Source: Iris pallida | Lineage: Eukaryota > Streptophyta > Magnoliopsida > Asparagales > Iridaceae | Reading direction: 5' to 3' | DNA: 64,000 bases | NCBI GenBank assembly: GCA_029216955.1 | Contig: JANAVB010029819.1 | Span: 31,957,028 to 32,021,027, forward strand | Shown: positions 47,497 to 59,324 of the stretch, one piece after another | Layout: every line of letters starts with the position of its first letter | Position numbering within the stretch: position 1 is the first letter of the stretch | Made by a program: the position numbers and the translations under genes | The notes under the pieces: model-generated | The model's database searches: none | Seen by the model: the letters and a program-made list of their open reading frames with translations, nothing else | What the model was told of the DNA's origin: nothing

Positions 47497-47690
47497 AGAC
47501 CCCCTTCAAAGTTTTCAATTTACAAAATTGAAATACTTTGAATAAGAAGCCTGGCTATATGAAAGTTCTTCGGACCGTATGGATATCTCAGCCGCATGAC
47601 CTCCTCAGCCACATGGATTTCTGAGCCGCATGGCCTCCTCAGCCGCATGGGCCGCATGGATTTCCTAGACGCGTGGGCTCCCTGCCACAT
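46850..47690. repeat. Motif array, core GAGCCGCATGAG (minus strand CTCATGCGGCTC)
   Basis: About 20 copies of GCCGCATG, GCCGTATG or ACCGCATG with variable spacers such as GTGGCCTCTCCCTGAGCC. The array fills the U3 part of the LTR and continues past the LTR edge (47496) into the internal spacer to about 47690. The right LTR has a matching array at 63290-63870. Confidence 0.9.
47497..47510 (-). other. Polypurine tract of the Tat element
   Basis: On the minus strand TTTGAAGGGGGTCT, immediately before the LTR start TGTAGAAG. A related tract AGACCCC follows the LTR remnant at 9146. Confidence 0.75.
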
Positions 47691-47900
47691 GTGCGTGTCA
47701 TTAATTACCTTTAATTCGTTTTAGAGCCGTCTTTGGGGGAATTCCAAGGGTCGGTTCATTAAATCTTTGGATTTTATGCCCTGGGTGAATCTCTTTTATG
47801 AGAGAGGGGGCAAAATCCGAGGAGTCGGTTTTTTGGTTTGCCTGCAGCACACGACCCGAAGCGGTTATTGGTCTACGTGCCCCTCCCTCTTTTGTCCTCC
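47511..47900. other. Spacer between polypurine tract and antisense-gene promoter
   Basis: Holds further GCCGCATG copies to about 47690, then non-repetitive sequence leading to the TATA box at 47901. No gene seen; the minus-strand frame at 47701-47949 lacks motifs. Confidence 0.5.
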
Positions 47901-47908
47901 TATAAATA
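47901..47908 (+). promoter_or_regulatory. TATA box of the antisense gene
   Basis: CCTCCTATAAATAAGAGG, followed by a CT-rich leader (TTACTCTCTCCTTCAATTC) and an ATG 88 bases after the box at 47996. It drives transcription opposite to the retroelement's own genes. Confidence 0.75.
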
Positions 47909-47995
47909 AGAGGAATTAAGGGAAGAAACTTCTTTACTCTCTCCTTCAATTCAAACCTTTCCTGTCCCGATTGTTATCCTCTTCTTCGATCACCG

Positions 47996-50900
47996 ATGGC
48001 TCCCAAGAAGACTGTTGCGGCGAAGGGTAAGAAGGCGGCATCTTCGTCGGCTGCGGCGGCGAAGGGCAAGAAAGCTGCTTCTACTTCGACTGCGGCCGCT
48101 CCTCCGCCAGCCGACGTGCCCGCAGTTCACCCTGACGTCCACCCCCTATTGCTGGTAAGGATGTTATGTGAGTTTAAAACCCTAACAGCTGTGGCTACGT
48201 CGCATGCTTTATGTGTGGGCCTTCATCTTCATGTGTGCCGTATGTACGTCTCATGGTCAAGCCGCGAGCCACATGAGAATCGTTACTGTCATAAGCACTT
48301 CGCCAACGGGACCGCATAAGCTGTGCTGAGCCGCATAGGCTCGCACAAATTTGTTTATCGTGTGAACCGTATGAACTTATCCGAACTCTGAGAGCCATAT
48401 GAAAGCACTGCCGCATGAACCTTCGCTGGACGGAGCCGTATAAGTGTTTTTCTGAGTTGGGCCGCATGAGGCTCCATTAAGTTAGAGCCGCATAAGCTTG
48501 AAAACACCCATCAGTTCTCTTTGTCTATCTTTTTATCTTATTTCTTTTGTCTTCTCTTTTTAGTAAATTTTTCGGTTAATGCTGCGGGGGAACCTCTGGT
48601 GGGTCAGGCCCAATTTGCTATAGGAGTCCGACTTGACCAACTAGTTCGGCAGGTGGTGGAACAACTGCCTAAGAACGAGCCTGAGGAGAGGTTAACTTTT
48701 ATCAAGAACCAGCCCCTTCGCTTCCTCTGTGCCATGCTGAACTCAGGGCATTGGAGGGAAAGTACCTAAAGCCGGCGTTCTTCTTCGGGGACGCCCTGAC
48801 TGTGAAGAACTCTCGGGTATTGGATATATCCGAGAATTGGAACTTTATTTCTGCCGGGAGGGCGATCCACATCCTCCAGATGGAGCATCATTTCCCATTG
48901 GTGTGGTTCAATATGTTGCCGGTGGATAGGAGGATGCAGGAATCCTTGACGCCGAGCCGGTCGGGAATGATTGTGGGTAACATCCACTACAATAAGCATG
49001 TTAGGTCAGCATATGCGGGCAGGGAACCGGTCAGTTGCTCCGTGATGGGGTTAACCCCGGGTATCTTCTTAAATGCGCAAGGTCCCAATTTCTCATTCTC
49101 TCAAGCTGACACTTTCTTGAATCGACTTGCTCGGAAAGGGTCTTATCCCATTGGCCGGCTCTTCCTTTTGAACTGGATACACCCCATCCCTTCGTGGGCC
49201 AATTTGACCGGGTGGATTTTACAAGAATATAGGACTTTCCTGCGTGAGATTGGTCTCTACCACACCATCCGGGGTACATGTCACGGACTGCCTATCAATA
49301 AGGGGTTGTTCATGGCTCTCTTAGAGATGTACAACCAACGGACGGGGACCTTCTTCATGCCAGGAGGGGAGATGGGTCTTACTCTTAATGAGATGCACGC
49401 CGTCTCTAGGCTGCCTTGGGGAAATGATGTGTTTGAAGTATACACTCCGACGAACGACGAGTTCGAAGATTTGGAGCGACGACATCCGAGATTCGTTGCT
49501 GTCTATCAGGAGTTACTGTGTCATCACAGTTACTGTCAGCAGACGACCAAGAAGGATAGTAACTCGGAAGGGAACCTTCCGCATACTAGGGCTTGGCTCT
49601 CCCACCTTTTTCAGCAAGGTACCTCAGGCTGAGTTACTCCTCGGAATCCTCTGACCCGAGAACAAATACAGGATCTGGTGTTAACTGCCAAGAAGTCGAA
49701 GGCCATGAGTGACACGTTTGGGTGTCAAACTGATTCCTTTGATTATTTTTATCAGGATATCCAGCTGCTGTCAGAGAAGGCAATCCTGGCATGGTTCGTG
49801 ATGGTATGGCTACGAAATTGCTTGGTCTCAGGAGGAGCTAGTTCTATCGAGAGGATCAGTCGAAATTTTATCCTTTCTGCCGTGAAGTTGGCCTTCGGGG
49901 TCAGGCTGGCTCTTCTTTCGGCCATGGTGTGCAGTATACACCGTGGCCTCCGTACTTTTTTATCCAAAGTTATTGCATATGACACAGCGACGAACTTTGA
50001 GCGAATCGAGTTGCCTTACCACTATCTGATGGGGTGGCTATTAATGCACTGCCAGTCTTTGATGAGACCTGGCCCAGAAGATGGTATAACTGACGATGAT
50101 GCTTTTATCTTCCAGTACCGCCGGATGTCCTGGGAGTACAACACTATGCCCGCCTGTCGGAGGGCGCTGGCGAGGGTGGATGGATATAACTTCTTTGTGT
50201 CCGTTCCCCATTTTTCTGCTGAAGAGGTAGAGAATGTGCATGTTGATGGTATCGGGCCTTCCTTCCTCTTACCCGAGAGGATGCTTCTTTGGTTGCATAA
50301 TATTCGTCCTCGCACTTAGTATATCGCAACCGAAATACCGTCTACTTGGAACCTTACTTACCCAGCAGGTTCTCTCGCCAGTTTGGGTACAACCAGCTGT
50401 TCCTAGAGAGTCCCAGCCCTTGCCTCGGCTTTGAAGGTAGTGTTCTGGATGGCATCAGAGCCTGGCTTTATTATAATACCTCGCATACCCGTGCTAGTTT
50501 CTCGATCCCTGATGCTGAGACGCAAGGGGAGATTTTGTATTTAGCGGCTCTCTACCACGTCACTACGAGCAGGTTTCCGGTTAATTTTGACCCTCGTACC
50601 AGTTTTATTGTTGGTACCAGCTTGGCGGAGAAGCCCCAGGGGTCGAAGAAGAGAAAGCAAAGGGCGAACACGGTCTCTGTATCGGATTCGGAGTCCACCA
50701 CTGCGGATGAAGAAGGTGGCGAGCAGGGTGCTGATGATTCTCTCCTTCTAGACGAGGTGGCAGCGGAACAACCGTCCGCTGCGTTCGATGGAGTGGTGGC
50801 GGATCAGCCACCTGATGCGCCCAACCTTTCGCTTAAGCGGAGCAGGAGTGAATCTGCTGATAGCGACATGACTTATTCCATAAAACGCGCTGCTGTCAGA

Positions 50901-52539
50901 TCCCGTCGGCTACTTATTGAGGATGTTGACGCTCCTTCTGAGATGACTCGAATTATAGTCGTCTTCTCCTTTATTTTTCTGTACTATGATCTAATCATTT
51001 CCTTTTACTCTTGTAGGCGTCGGAGGAGTCGGTTTCTCGGGAACCGACTGCTGAGGTCGATCCGGCCCTGACCACTTTGGTCGATGATATGTGCACCGCT
51101 ATCATTTCTGCTGGGGTTCTTCCGGAGGCGGCCGAGGAGTCCCACCTTGCTGAGGCCTCCACCCATGGAGACGGGGGCTCTACTGCACCTATCCCTGAGA
51201 TAGTTGAATTTCCACGAGGTGACGCTGAACTGGCCGGCTCCCTTTTCGGGGTGGCTAGGGCAGAAGAACCAGCTGAACTCAACTTGGAGGTTGCGGGTGA
51301 GGAGACCACGTCAGCTGCAAGCGAGCTGCAGCCCCCGTGCTCCTCCCCTGGTAAGATAAGCTGAATCTTAACTTGCGATGAGGCCTATCTGCTCTATCAT
51401 CACATCATTCGGGTTACGTCGATTGATTATTGCTCTGGACATACAGGTCCTGCCTCTCCAGTGCCGATGATGGACATTGTTGAGACAGGCTCTACCGGAG
51501 GGGCACTGGCGGAGAGGAGCGTACCCCCTCCCCTTCCGGCTCGTCTTAAGGGGCCTCCCGCTGGTTCGAGTTCGGCAAGTCAGGTGGCGGGACAGCCGGG
51601 ACAGGGAACAATGGTCCTTGCGTCCCCTTCTGCTCAGGCGGCTCCGAGAGTCGACCTCTCTGCCCTGCCGAGTGTCCAGACTCTTCGGGTGGCGGAGGAA
51701 GAGTTAGCCACTATCCGCGTATCGTTCCGCTCGAAATTTGTCTCCTTGGTGGCAAGTTCTAGCGCGCCTCCTTCGATGTTGCCGGCCACGCTTCCTTTGA
51801 CGCCGTCCTCTATAGAGGTTCTGGACGAAGCGTCACAGGACGTGGCTGACAGCTTTTATCGCCACTTGAAGAGGGGGGAGCGGCTGCTGTGGAAAGATGA
51901 ACCTCTTTTATCTTGGCCCGGCAATACGCCCAGGGTCATATTGATATCCTTAAGACTATTCCCGGTGGGGCAGGGGTAGCTGTGCTCCTAGAGGCAAAAT
52001 TGCTGGAGGCTGATCAGCTGGTGGCCCAGCTTCATGTGCTGCGGCAGGCTGATCTGTCTGTTGCTATAGATCAGGAGCGCGGTTTCCTCACAGCTGCTGT
52101 AGAGAAGATAAGGGCTGCTCGGGATAAGACCAGGCCGGCCATACTGAAGGACCTCCGCGATCTGTCTGATCGATATAATCAGTTGAACCGCGAGAGTAAA
52201 GATATTATGGCTCGGGAAGCGACTGCCTCCCGTGGGGTCATTGACACGCGGGAGCAGATCCTTGAGCTTCATAGGAAGTTAGCTTTCCTGGAGTCTAAGC
52301 TTGAGGCTGCTCGCACCGAAAGGGGGCTAATTACCCAGGAGGCTGACAGAGTCAACCGAGCTTCTGCCGGCCTGGAGCTCGTCCTGAAGAAACTGAAGGA
52401 TGGCTGGCGGGCACATATGGACTTGGACAATGCGGAGCAGTTATCCCAGGAGGCTGAGCGCCGAGCTAAGCAGCAGCTTGAGCGGGGGATCGCCTTGGTG
52501 AAGAACCGTCTCCTGGAATTATGTACCGTCGAACCATAG
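47996..52539 (+). pseudogene. Antisense gene in the Tat element: plant-mobile-domain-like protein with coiled-coil tail
   Basis: Exon 1 (47996-48154) encodes M-A-P-K-K-T-V-A-A-K-G-K-K-A-A followed by A/S/K-rich sequence and ends at a GTAAGG donor. Intron 1 runs to about 48607. The body (48608-50640) includes L-D-I-S-E-N-W-N-F, L-T-L-N-E-M-H-A-V-S-R-L-P, W-F-V-M-V-W-L-R-N-C-L, L-S-A-V-K-L-A-F-G-V-R-L-A-L and H-L-V-Y-R-N-R-N-T-V-Y-L, a layout like the plant mobile domain (aminotransferase-like family) found both in host genes and in transposons. Then comes an acidic, S/E/P-rich region with two probable introns (about 50955-51016 and 51352-51446), and a 200-residue coiled coil ending at 52539. 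Damage: frameshifts near 48755, 50310 and 51905, and a TGA at 49630-49632. Function unknown. It lies antisense between pol and the 3' LTR. Confidence 0.75.
48155..48607 (+). other. Intron 1 of the antisense gene, containing GCCGCATG repeats
   Basis: Donor CTG|GTAAGG at 48155. The acceptor that keeps the frame is GGGTCAG|GCC at 48607; a more typical pyrimidine-rich acceptor (CTTCTCTTTTTAG, 48563) would put a stop in frame. About ten GAGCCGCATGAG-like words lie at 48230-48500, in the same plus-strand sense as in the neighbouring LTR. Confidence 0.6.
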
Positions 52540-52630
52540 ACGGCTTTTTTTTTCTTTTTTTTTGTTTTCGTTCTTTTCCTTTCTTTGAGTGGAACGTTGT
52601 CCCTAGAACATATAGTACCTTCGCCTTTCG

Positions 52631-52636
52631 AATAAA
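52631..52636 (+). terminator. Poly(A) signal of the antisense gene
   Basis: AATAAA about 90 bases after the stop codon at 52537-52539, within a T-rich 3' region, as expected for a plant 3' end. Confidence 0.6.
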
Positions 52637-52789
52637 AGAGTATGCTTTATTCTACCCTTTATTTGTACTGCTTGTTGTGCTTGTGGTGTTATGGCGGTAT
52701 TTGCCCCGCTTTGGGGGGGCTTGTTTGTGGACCTGTTACCCTTGGCATACCTGGGTTTTAGGTATGGATAACAGGTTTGATGGGGGTAC

Positions 52790-53560
52790 CTAGAACAATT
52801 CTACGGCAAGGTGGTCATGGACGTTCCGGGTATCGGGAGAAAGAATGCCATGGAGCGGCTGGGCTCCCGGGGCATGATGAGGAATGAAGTGCATGTACTA
52901 GGAAACTTAGTACAGCATTTGTAGTCAGCATAGGACATTTATGGGACTATTATCCTTGGCGTACCTTGGTTCAGGATACGAATAATAAGACGAGAGAGAA
53001 AACCAACACACTTACTCAGAGGTAATGAGGACATGGCAAGTATGGTGGTTTTACCGCGGAATCTTTCTACTCAGAGGTAATAAGGACATGGCAGGAGTGG
53101 ACTCAACGGAGGATATTTGTGGTCAACAGAGGACATTCGTGCACCTATTATCCTTGGCGTACCCTGGGGTTTTTTTTTGTTTTTTGGTACAGATAATAAG
53201 TCGAGAGAGAACCAACATATTTACTCAGAGGTAATGAGGACATGGCAAATATGAGGGTTTCTTCGATGGAGCCTTCCCACTCAGAGGTAATGAGGACATG
53301 GCAGGAGTGGGCTCCATGAAGGGGTACATAGAACAACTCAGAGGTAACGAGGACATGAAAGTTCTATGTAGAGGGGTGATTACTTTTTGGCGGAAGTGAA
53401 ACGACTCAAAGGTAACATCGACGTGGTCGTTTTAGAAATTTGGCGGATCTGTTACCCTTTTTGTGCACTGAGAGTACGGGTAGTGGATCATGAGGGAGGA
53501 GCTCTTTCAGAGAAATAAGTTCAGAGGTATGGTCATACATGACTTACTACCTAAAAGAGT
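52790..53560. repeat. ACTCAGAGGTAATGAGGACATGG repeat region
   Basis: At least six copies of CTCAGAGGTAATGAGGACAT or close variants (52995, 53060, 53225, 53280, 53335 and 53400 regions), interleaved with CTTGGCGTACC / GGATACGAATAATAAG words. No gene recognised. It fills the gap between the convergent antisense gene and pol. Confidence 0.8.
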
Positions 53561-53569
53561 GACTGGAAT

Positions 53570-53885
53570 GTAAGTTCAGAGGTACCTGCGGGTGCATAAC
53601 TCGATAATCTGAGAGATTGTGAATGTGAGTTAAGCGGTACCGGCGGGTACATAACTCAATAATCTGGGATTCGGAGAATGTGAGTTCAGCGGTACCGGAG
53701 GGTACATAACTCAATAATCTGGGACTGTGAGTTCAGCGGTACCGACGGGTACATAACTCAATCATCTGGGATTTTGTGAATGTGAGTTCAGCGGCACCAG
53801 CGGGTACATAACTCAATAATCTGGCATTGGAAATATGAGTTCAGCGGTACCGACGGGTACATAACTCAATAATCTGGAATTGGGA
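53570..53885. repeat. Tandem repeat, about 55 bp unit, GAGTTCAGCGGTACCG...
   Basis: Six head-to-tail units: GAGTTCAGCGGTACCG, then GCGGGTACATAACTCAATAA and TCTGGGATT with a short variable spacer. It ends ten bases before the pol stop region at 53895. Confidence 0.92.
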
Positions 53886-53894
53886 AAATATCGT

Positions 53895-56800
53895 TTAGAC
53901 ATAATATTTCTTTAGGAACTTGTCGTTGACGGGCAACATGAGCAAGTCTCCGTTTTGTTTTGCGAGGCGGTAAGCACCGTTGGAGAATACGGCCTCAATG
54001 ATAAATAGACCTTCCCATTTTAGCTAGAATTTGTCGACGGTTTTGTGAGTCATGACCATCGGCCTCCGAACTGCCAGAACGAGATCGCCCACTTGGAATG
54101 TTCTGATTTTAACCTTCTTGTTGAAGGCTCCGGAGATGCATGCTTGGTAAAGCTCGATTCGTTGCTGAGCCAGGAGGCATTTTTCATCTAAGGCCTCCAA
54201 CTCTTATAACCGGCAACAATAGTTATCGTCTGTCATCAATCGGTAAGTGAGAGCGACGCGGAGCGAGGGTATTTGTGTCTCCAATGGGAGAACCGCCTCA
54301 CTCCCGTACACCAGGGAGAATGGTGTGTTCTCTGTGGCTGTTCGGACTGTGGTACGGTACGCCCATAAGCATTCACCAAGCTTCTCGTTCCAGTCGTATT
54401 TGTTGGACGATACGAACTTCTTGAGAAGTTTGATGATTGTTTTGTTGAATGCTTCTGCCAACCCATTCGCTGCTGGGTTATATGGCGTTGAAGCAATATT
54501 CTGGATGCAGTGCTTGTCGCAGAACCGATAGAAGGCGTGGCTTACGAACTGCGAACCATTATCGTGGATGATCCTTCGGGGCAGTCCAAAGCGATAGATG
54601 ACGTGATGCTTGAGGAAGCTGATCACGTTTGAAGTCTTTACTTCTGCAAGCGGAACAACTTCTGCCCATTCGGAGAAGTAATCTGTGATGTCAAGTATGA
54701 AGCGATGTCCTCGGAAAGAAGGTGAAGCGATCGGACCGATGATATCCATTCTCCATGCTTCGAATGGCCAGGACGCCACAGTCGGATGTAGAAATTCGGA
54801 TGGCTGGTGGATGAAGTCCACATGTACTTGGCAGGATTTATATTTTCTTGCATAGTCTATCGCATCTGCTACCATCGTGGGCCAGTAGTAGCCCATTCGG
54901 CGAAGACGATCTTGTAATTTTGGGCCAGGCTGATGGGCCCCGCAGACACCGTCCTGAGCTTTGCGTACGGCTTCTTTGGCTTCTGCATTTGACAGACATC
55001 GAAGCAATAATCCATCGTAGGATCGACGATACAGTATTTTTGTCTCTGTATCGTAGAAGAATCTGAGAGAACGCCTTCTGATAGAGGTGGCTTCTTTTGG
55101 GTCCCCCGGCAGAATGTCGTAGACTACGAAGTCAATGGATGGTTGTCTCCAGTCTTGTGCTTTATCGATCATCTGAGCGGAATAACTCGCCACGAATTGA
55201 ACATTGTTCTTGGGACAGACCAGTTCATGGCCTATCACATCCACCGATTGATGAGCATAGTTCAGAACCGCTAGGGAAGCGGCAAGGCCTGCTAAGGCAT
55301 CGGCTTCGATATTTTGGAGTCTGGGAACGTGTTCGATGAAGAACCCTTCAAATGACGAGATGATATTGATCGCTATTTGGTGATAGGAGATCATGTCTTC
55401 ATGGCGAACCTCGTATGAACCCCGGATCTGATTGACGATTAGCTGTGAATCGCCATATGCTTCGAGATATTCTATCCCCAGCTCCCTTGCAAGTTGGAGG
55501 CCAATGACTAAAGCGTTGTACTCGGCCACATTGTTAGAGCAGGGTTCTGTGAGGGAGTAAGCACGATTGATCACCAACCCGGAAGGAGAAACCAGTACCA
55601 CCCCGACTCCAACTACGATGTTGCCTTTGGGTCCGGTCCTTGAATCGCCGTCGAAGAACATTCGGCATATATCATCGTGAGAGATTGCATGGGAGTCGAC
55701 GACCTCATCTGGTATGTCTTCGTATATTCTGGCCGACTCCAGGCTCGGGTGGGCTGCTAAAAAGTCTGCCACAGCCTGACCTTTAACAGCCTTTTGCGGG
55801 ACGAAGATCATATGGTAGGGGGACAGTAATATTGCCCATGTAGCGAGGTGAGAGCTGAGTGCCCCTGGTTTAGTCATGAGGACCCTGAGGGGGTTAACTC
55901 GTGATATCACATGTATGGTTTGTCCCGTGACATAGTGTCGCATTTTTTGAATGGCGAACACCAGGGCGAGGCCTTCCTTCTCTACGGCGGTACATCCGTG
56001 CTCTGGTCCAATCATCATTCGGCTGAGGTAATATATAGCTTGCTCATGGCCTGCATCGTTGTTTTGTGCTAGCAGAGCATCGAGGGAAGGCTCCATTGCT
56101 CGTACATAGAGCAGGAATGGTTTTCCAGCAACCAGGGCGACCAGGACTGGAGGGTTCGACAAATATTCTTTGATGCTGTCGAAGGCACGCTGGCATTCTT
56201 CATCCCATACGAATGAGACGCCCTTCTTCATGAGATGGATGAATGGCTGATATCGTCCGGAGAGGTTGGAAATGAACCTCCTGATGTAAGCTAACCTCCC
56301 TTGGAGGCCTCGGAGTTCTCGAAGATTTTTCGGGGGACCCATCTCCATGATTGCCTTCGTCTTCTCAGGGTCTACGTGGATACCCTGGGAGGTGATGATG
56401 AAACCCAAGAACTTCCCGCTGGATATGCCTAAAAAGGATTTCGTGGGATTCATTTTCAAATTGTGCGCTCGCATTAGGTCAAACACTGTCCTTAGATCGT
56501 GCAGATGATCTTCCTTAGAGCGGCTTTTGATGGCGATGTCGTCAACATAGCACTCCACGGTCTTGCACAAGTGATCCCTGAAGATGATGCTCATAGCTCT
56601 CTGATAGGTGGCGCCAGCGTTCTTTAAACCGAAAGGCATGACTGTGTAGCAGAACGTGCCTATTGGTGTTCGGAATGATGTATGCTTTTCGTTGTCGGGA
56701 GATGTCTTAATTTGGTTATACCCCGAGAAACCATCCATGAACGACATACGTTCGAAGCCGCGGGTGTTGTCAATCATGATGTCTGTGATAGGGAGAGGGA

Positions 56801-57254
56801 ACTCATCTTTGGGGCACGCCTTGTTCATATTGCGGAAGTCGATGCAGTTTCGAATCTTCCCATTCTTCTTGAGGACCGGTACTATGTTGGCGACCCAGTC
56901 TGGATGTTGCTTCTCACGAATGAAGCCGCTGGCTATCAGTTTGTTGACTTCGGCTTCGATTGCATCCATGATGCCTGGGCGGAAGCATCGTTGTTGTTGT
57001 TTGACTAGCTTTATATCTGGCCGAATGTTGAGTTTGTGAAGAGCAATATCAGGATTTAACCCTGGCATGTCTTCATAGTTCCAGGTGAGCACGTCAATAT
57101 ATTCTTTGACGAGTTCCAGTAGCGATTCTCGCTCTTCGTCTGTCAGGCTCTTACTAACGAAGATTGGTTTTGGAGAAGAGTCGCTGCCTAGATCTACTTG
57201 CATGACCTCATCTTCAGTAGGAGGCTCTCTTTGTTCAAACCGCTTCTCCCATTA
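53895..57254 (-). pseudogene. pol: pol of the Tat element: RT, RNase H, archaeal-type RNase H, integrase
   Basis: One minus-strand frame. RT: R-C-F-R-P-G-I-M-D-A-I, W-V-A-N-I-V-P-V-L-K-K-N-G, C-I-D-F-R-N-M-N-K-A-C-P, F-M-D-G-F-S-G-Y-N-Q-I, V-M-P-F-G-L-K-N-A-G-A-T-Y-Q and catalytic C-Y-V-D-D-I. Gypsy RNase H: P-F-L-L-Y-V-R-A-M, Y-Y-L-S-R-M, E-K-E-G-L-A-L-V-F-A. Second RNase H: M-F-F-D-G-D-S-R, G-V-G-V-V-L-V-S-P, N-N-V-A-E-Y-N-A-L, G-D-S-Q-L-I-V-N-Q. Integrase: W-R-M-D-I-I-G-P, I-I-H-D-N-G-S-Q-F, G-L-A-E-A-F-N-K-T (D, D, E present); in the zinc region the first H and the first C look replaced (A-Q-D-G, R-K-Y-K-S-C). A stop at 54204-54206 separates the last 103 codons, which end P-V-N-D-K-F-L-K-K-Y-Y-V at 53895. 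Another stop (TAA, 57252-57254) lies just upstream. Otherwise 999 codons are open, a recent-looking copy. Confidence 0.93.
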
Positions 57255-59324
57255 TGTATCCAGCTGTTGGGCCCACGGCTCTAATTTGAGGAGTTCAGGA
57301 AAGTCTTCACCTTCTTCGTAAGCATCAGCGAATGCCATATTGACAAACAAGACCTGCCTGAATACATCCTCGATGCTGATATCCGAATCAGAAGTTGGTG
57401 ATCCGGTTGAATGTGACTGCCAGTCGCATTCCTCATCTGAGCTTTTAGGGGTCGTTGTAGGCGTAACATATCCCAATCCGTATCGGGTCTTGTTGTAGTA
57501 GTCCTGTGGTTTACCAGCCGGGACTGGCGACTTTAAAGGTAATCGTCGACCAGTGCCCTACTTCAAACCTGGCGTAGTCTCCAGATCATACCTTTCTTTT
57601 TGCATAAGGTATTTGGATTGGGGGCTATATAGATAGAGAGGCAGTCTCCCGACGTCTGATTCGAGGTCGACTTCTTCTACGATGAAGGACTGTGGATCAT
57701 TCTTCCGACCGAAGATGATTGGATGGTCTCCTCCCTCGATTATACAGTAAGCGTCTTCCGCGGGAGTGAGCTGATTTGCGGTGTAAACGTTTGTCACCTG
57801 TGTGTGTAAGTGAGCGCCTATACCGTGTTCCATAGCATACATTGTACAAAGCTTGTTAAGCTCAATGTAGTTCAAAGATAACCCTTTATTGATGAAGTAA
57901 GGTATCTTTTCTAGTGGGATTACATCATCTGCGGATGGAACATCAGTGTGAGCGGCCACATACTTAGCTAGTTCTGGTTCTTCTTCGGCCACCCCCTGTA
58001 TAAATGAAGACTGAGAGGATGACTTGGACAACTTGATCATCAGAAGTTCTGCTGGTGGAGCAGAACGTGGAGTTGTTGGAAGACTAGCGACCCCCAGTTT
58101 GGCACTCGATGCTGGACGGGGAGTGGTCGGCTCGCTGGAAGCCCCAGACTTTGCATCGGGCTGACGATTCTTTTTGGGGAGACGTATCGTCATTGGCTTG
58201 TCGGAGGGATTGAGCTTCTCCGTTTGTGGCTGGCCGACTCTAGGCAGTCTGATTGTCAGTGGCTCTGTTGTGGGTCTTGACACTTGGCCGAACCTTGGCA
58301 GCCGGATTATCATTTGTTCTTCTTGTGCCGAGAGACTGATTGCATCCTTAAGCAGAGCGACCGTAAGGGGTACAGACTTACCAGGTTTGCGAGCTTGGAG
58401 GTGGATCGTCAAAAGTTCTTCTGATCCTGTGGCCGTCTCAGTGCGAGCTTGGACATCTCCTTCACCAAGGTGCCTCTTCGACTTTTCGTATAGGTAGGAG
58501 TCAGAGTAGTAGGATTCGACCCCTTTGAAGGGATCGATGTCGGCAAATTCTGTCCTCACGAAGCCATATTTGTCGACATAGAAGTACTGGTGCAGCCTGG
58601 AAGGCACGATCATGTAATCGTGTATCCAAGGGCGCCCCAAGAGGATATTGTAGGAAGTGTCTGCATCTATGACGTAACAAGTTACTTCTGACTGAAGATC
58701 GTCAATTTGGCACTTCAAGCGAATCTTCCCAATTGGGTAGCTCCTGCCCGAATTGAAACCGCTGATGGCGGTGCTTGTTGGCGTCAGGCGATGCATAGGA
58801 ATGCGGAGATGATGTAACAGACCCTTCGGTATGATGCTTATGGAAGAACCAGGATCAATGTGCATCCGATCCACCTTTATGTCGTCGATGTATCCAGTGT
58901 AATATAACGGACGATCGTGCAGGTTGGTTTTTATGAGCATATCCTGCGGAGTGAAGACAATGTTAGGCATCGCTCCCGTGCAAGTGCTGTCTTGGAGATC
59001 TGCAGACGGGCTCTCTCCCGTGAGGTTGACCTGAGCTAGATATGCGTCGGCATTCTGGAGTGCATCGCTCAAAGCCGCGCGAACATCCTTGGAGAGTCTC
59101 AGGAGCTCGTATAATGACAATTTGGCTGGTGTGTTGGCCAATTGCGCCAAGATGTCAAAGTTGTAGGGCCTTTCCAGCCCATGAGGTGCCTCTTTTCGGA
59201 GGGATTTGTCAAAGCGAGTCTCATTCGGCCTAGGCTTGTCGGTCGTTGGAGGTTAGGAAGGTCTCGGAGTGTCAGCAGTGGTCGGCTGATGCTCTTCAGC
59301 CGAGTTATCTGGCGTAGGTTGGGA
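57255..59324 (-). pseudogene. Protease region and pre-RT linker of the Tat element
   Basis: Same frame as gag and pol. The open run 59150-57558 (530 codons) starts within F-D-I-L-A-Q-L-A-N-T-P-A-K-L-S-L-Y-E-L-L-R-L-S, a block before protease in this lineage. The protease reads M-H-I-D-P-G-S-S-I-S-I-I-P, I-S-G-F-N...G-K-I-R-L, C-Y-V-I-D-A-D-T-S-Y-N-I-L-L-G-R-P-W. Next is a repeat-rich linker with R-L-P-R-x-G-Q, E-P-L-T-I-R-L-P-R-V-G-Q and K-P-M-T-I-R-L-P-K-K units. A TAG at 57558-57560 precedes P-Q-D-Y-Y-N-K-T-R-Y-G-L-G-Y. Two TAA stops (about 59326 and 59251) separate this region from gag. Confidence 0.88.

Noticed and set aside
53570..53885. CRISPR-like array
   Set aside because: The whole 55-bp unit repeats with only short variable gaps and lies inside a plant retrotransposon; there are no unique spacers and no cas genes.
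56656..57039. Plus-strand frames opposite RT
   Set aside because: Shadows of the minus-strand pol frame, no motif of their own.
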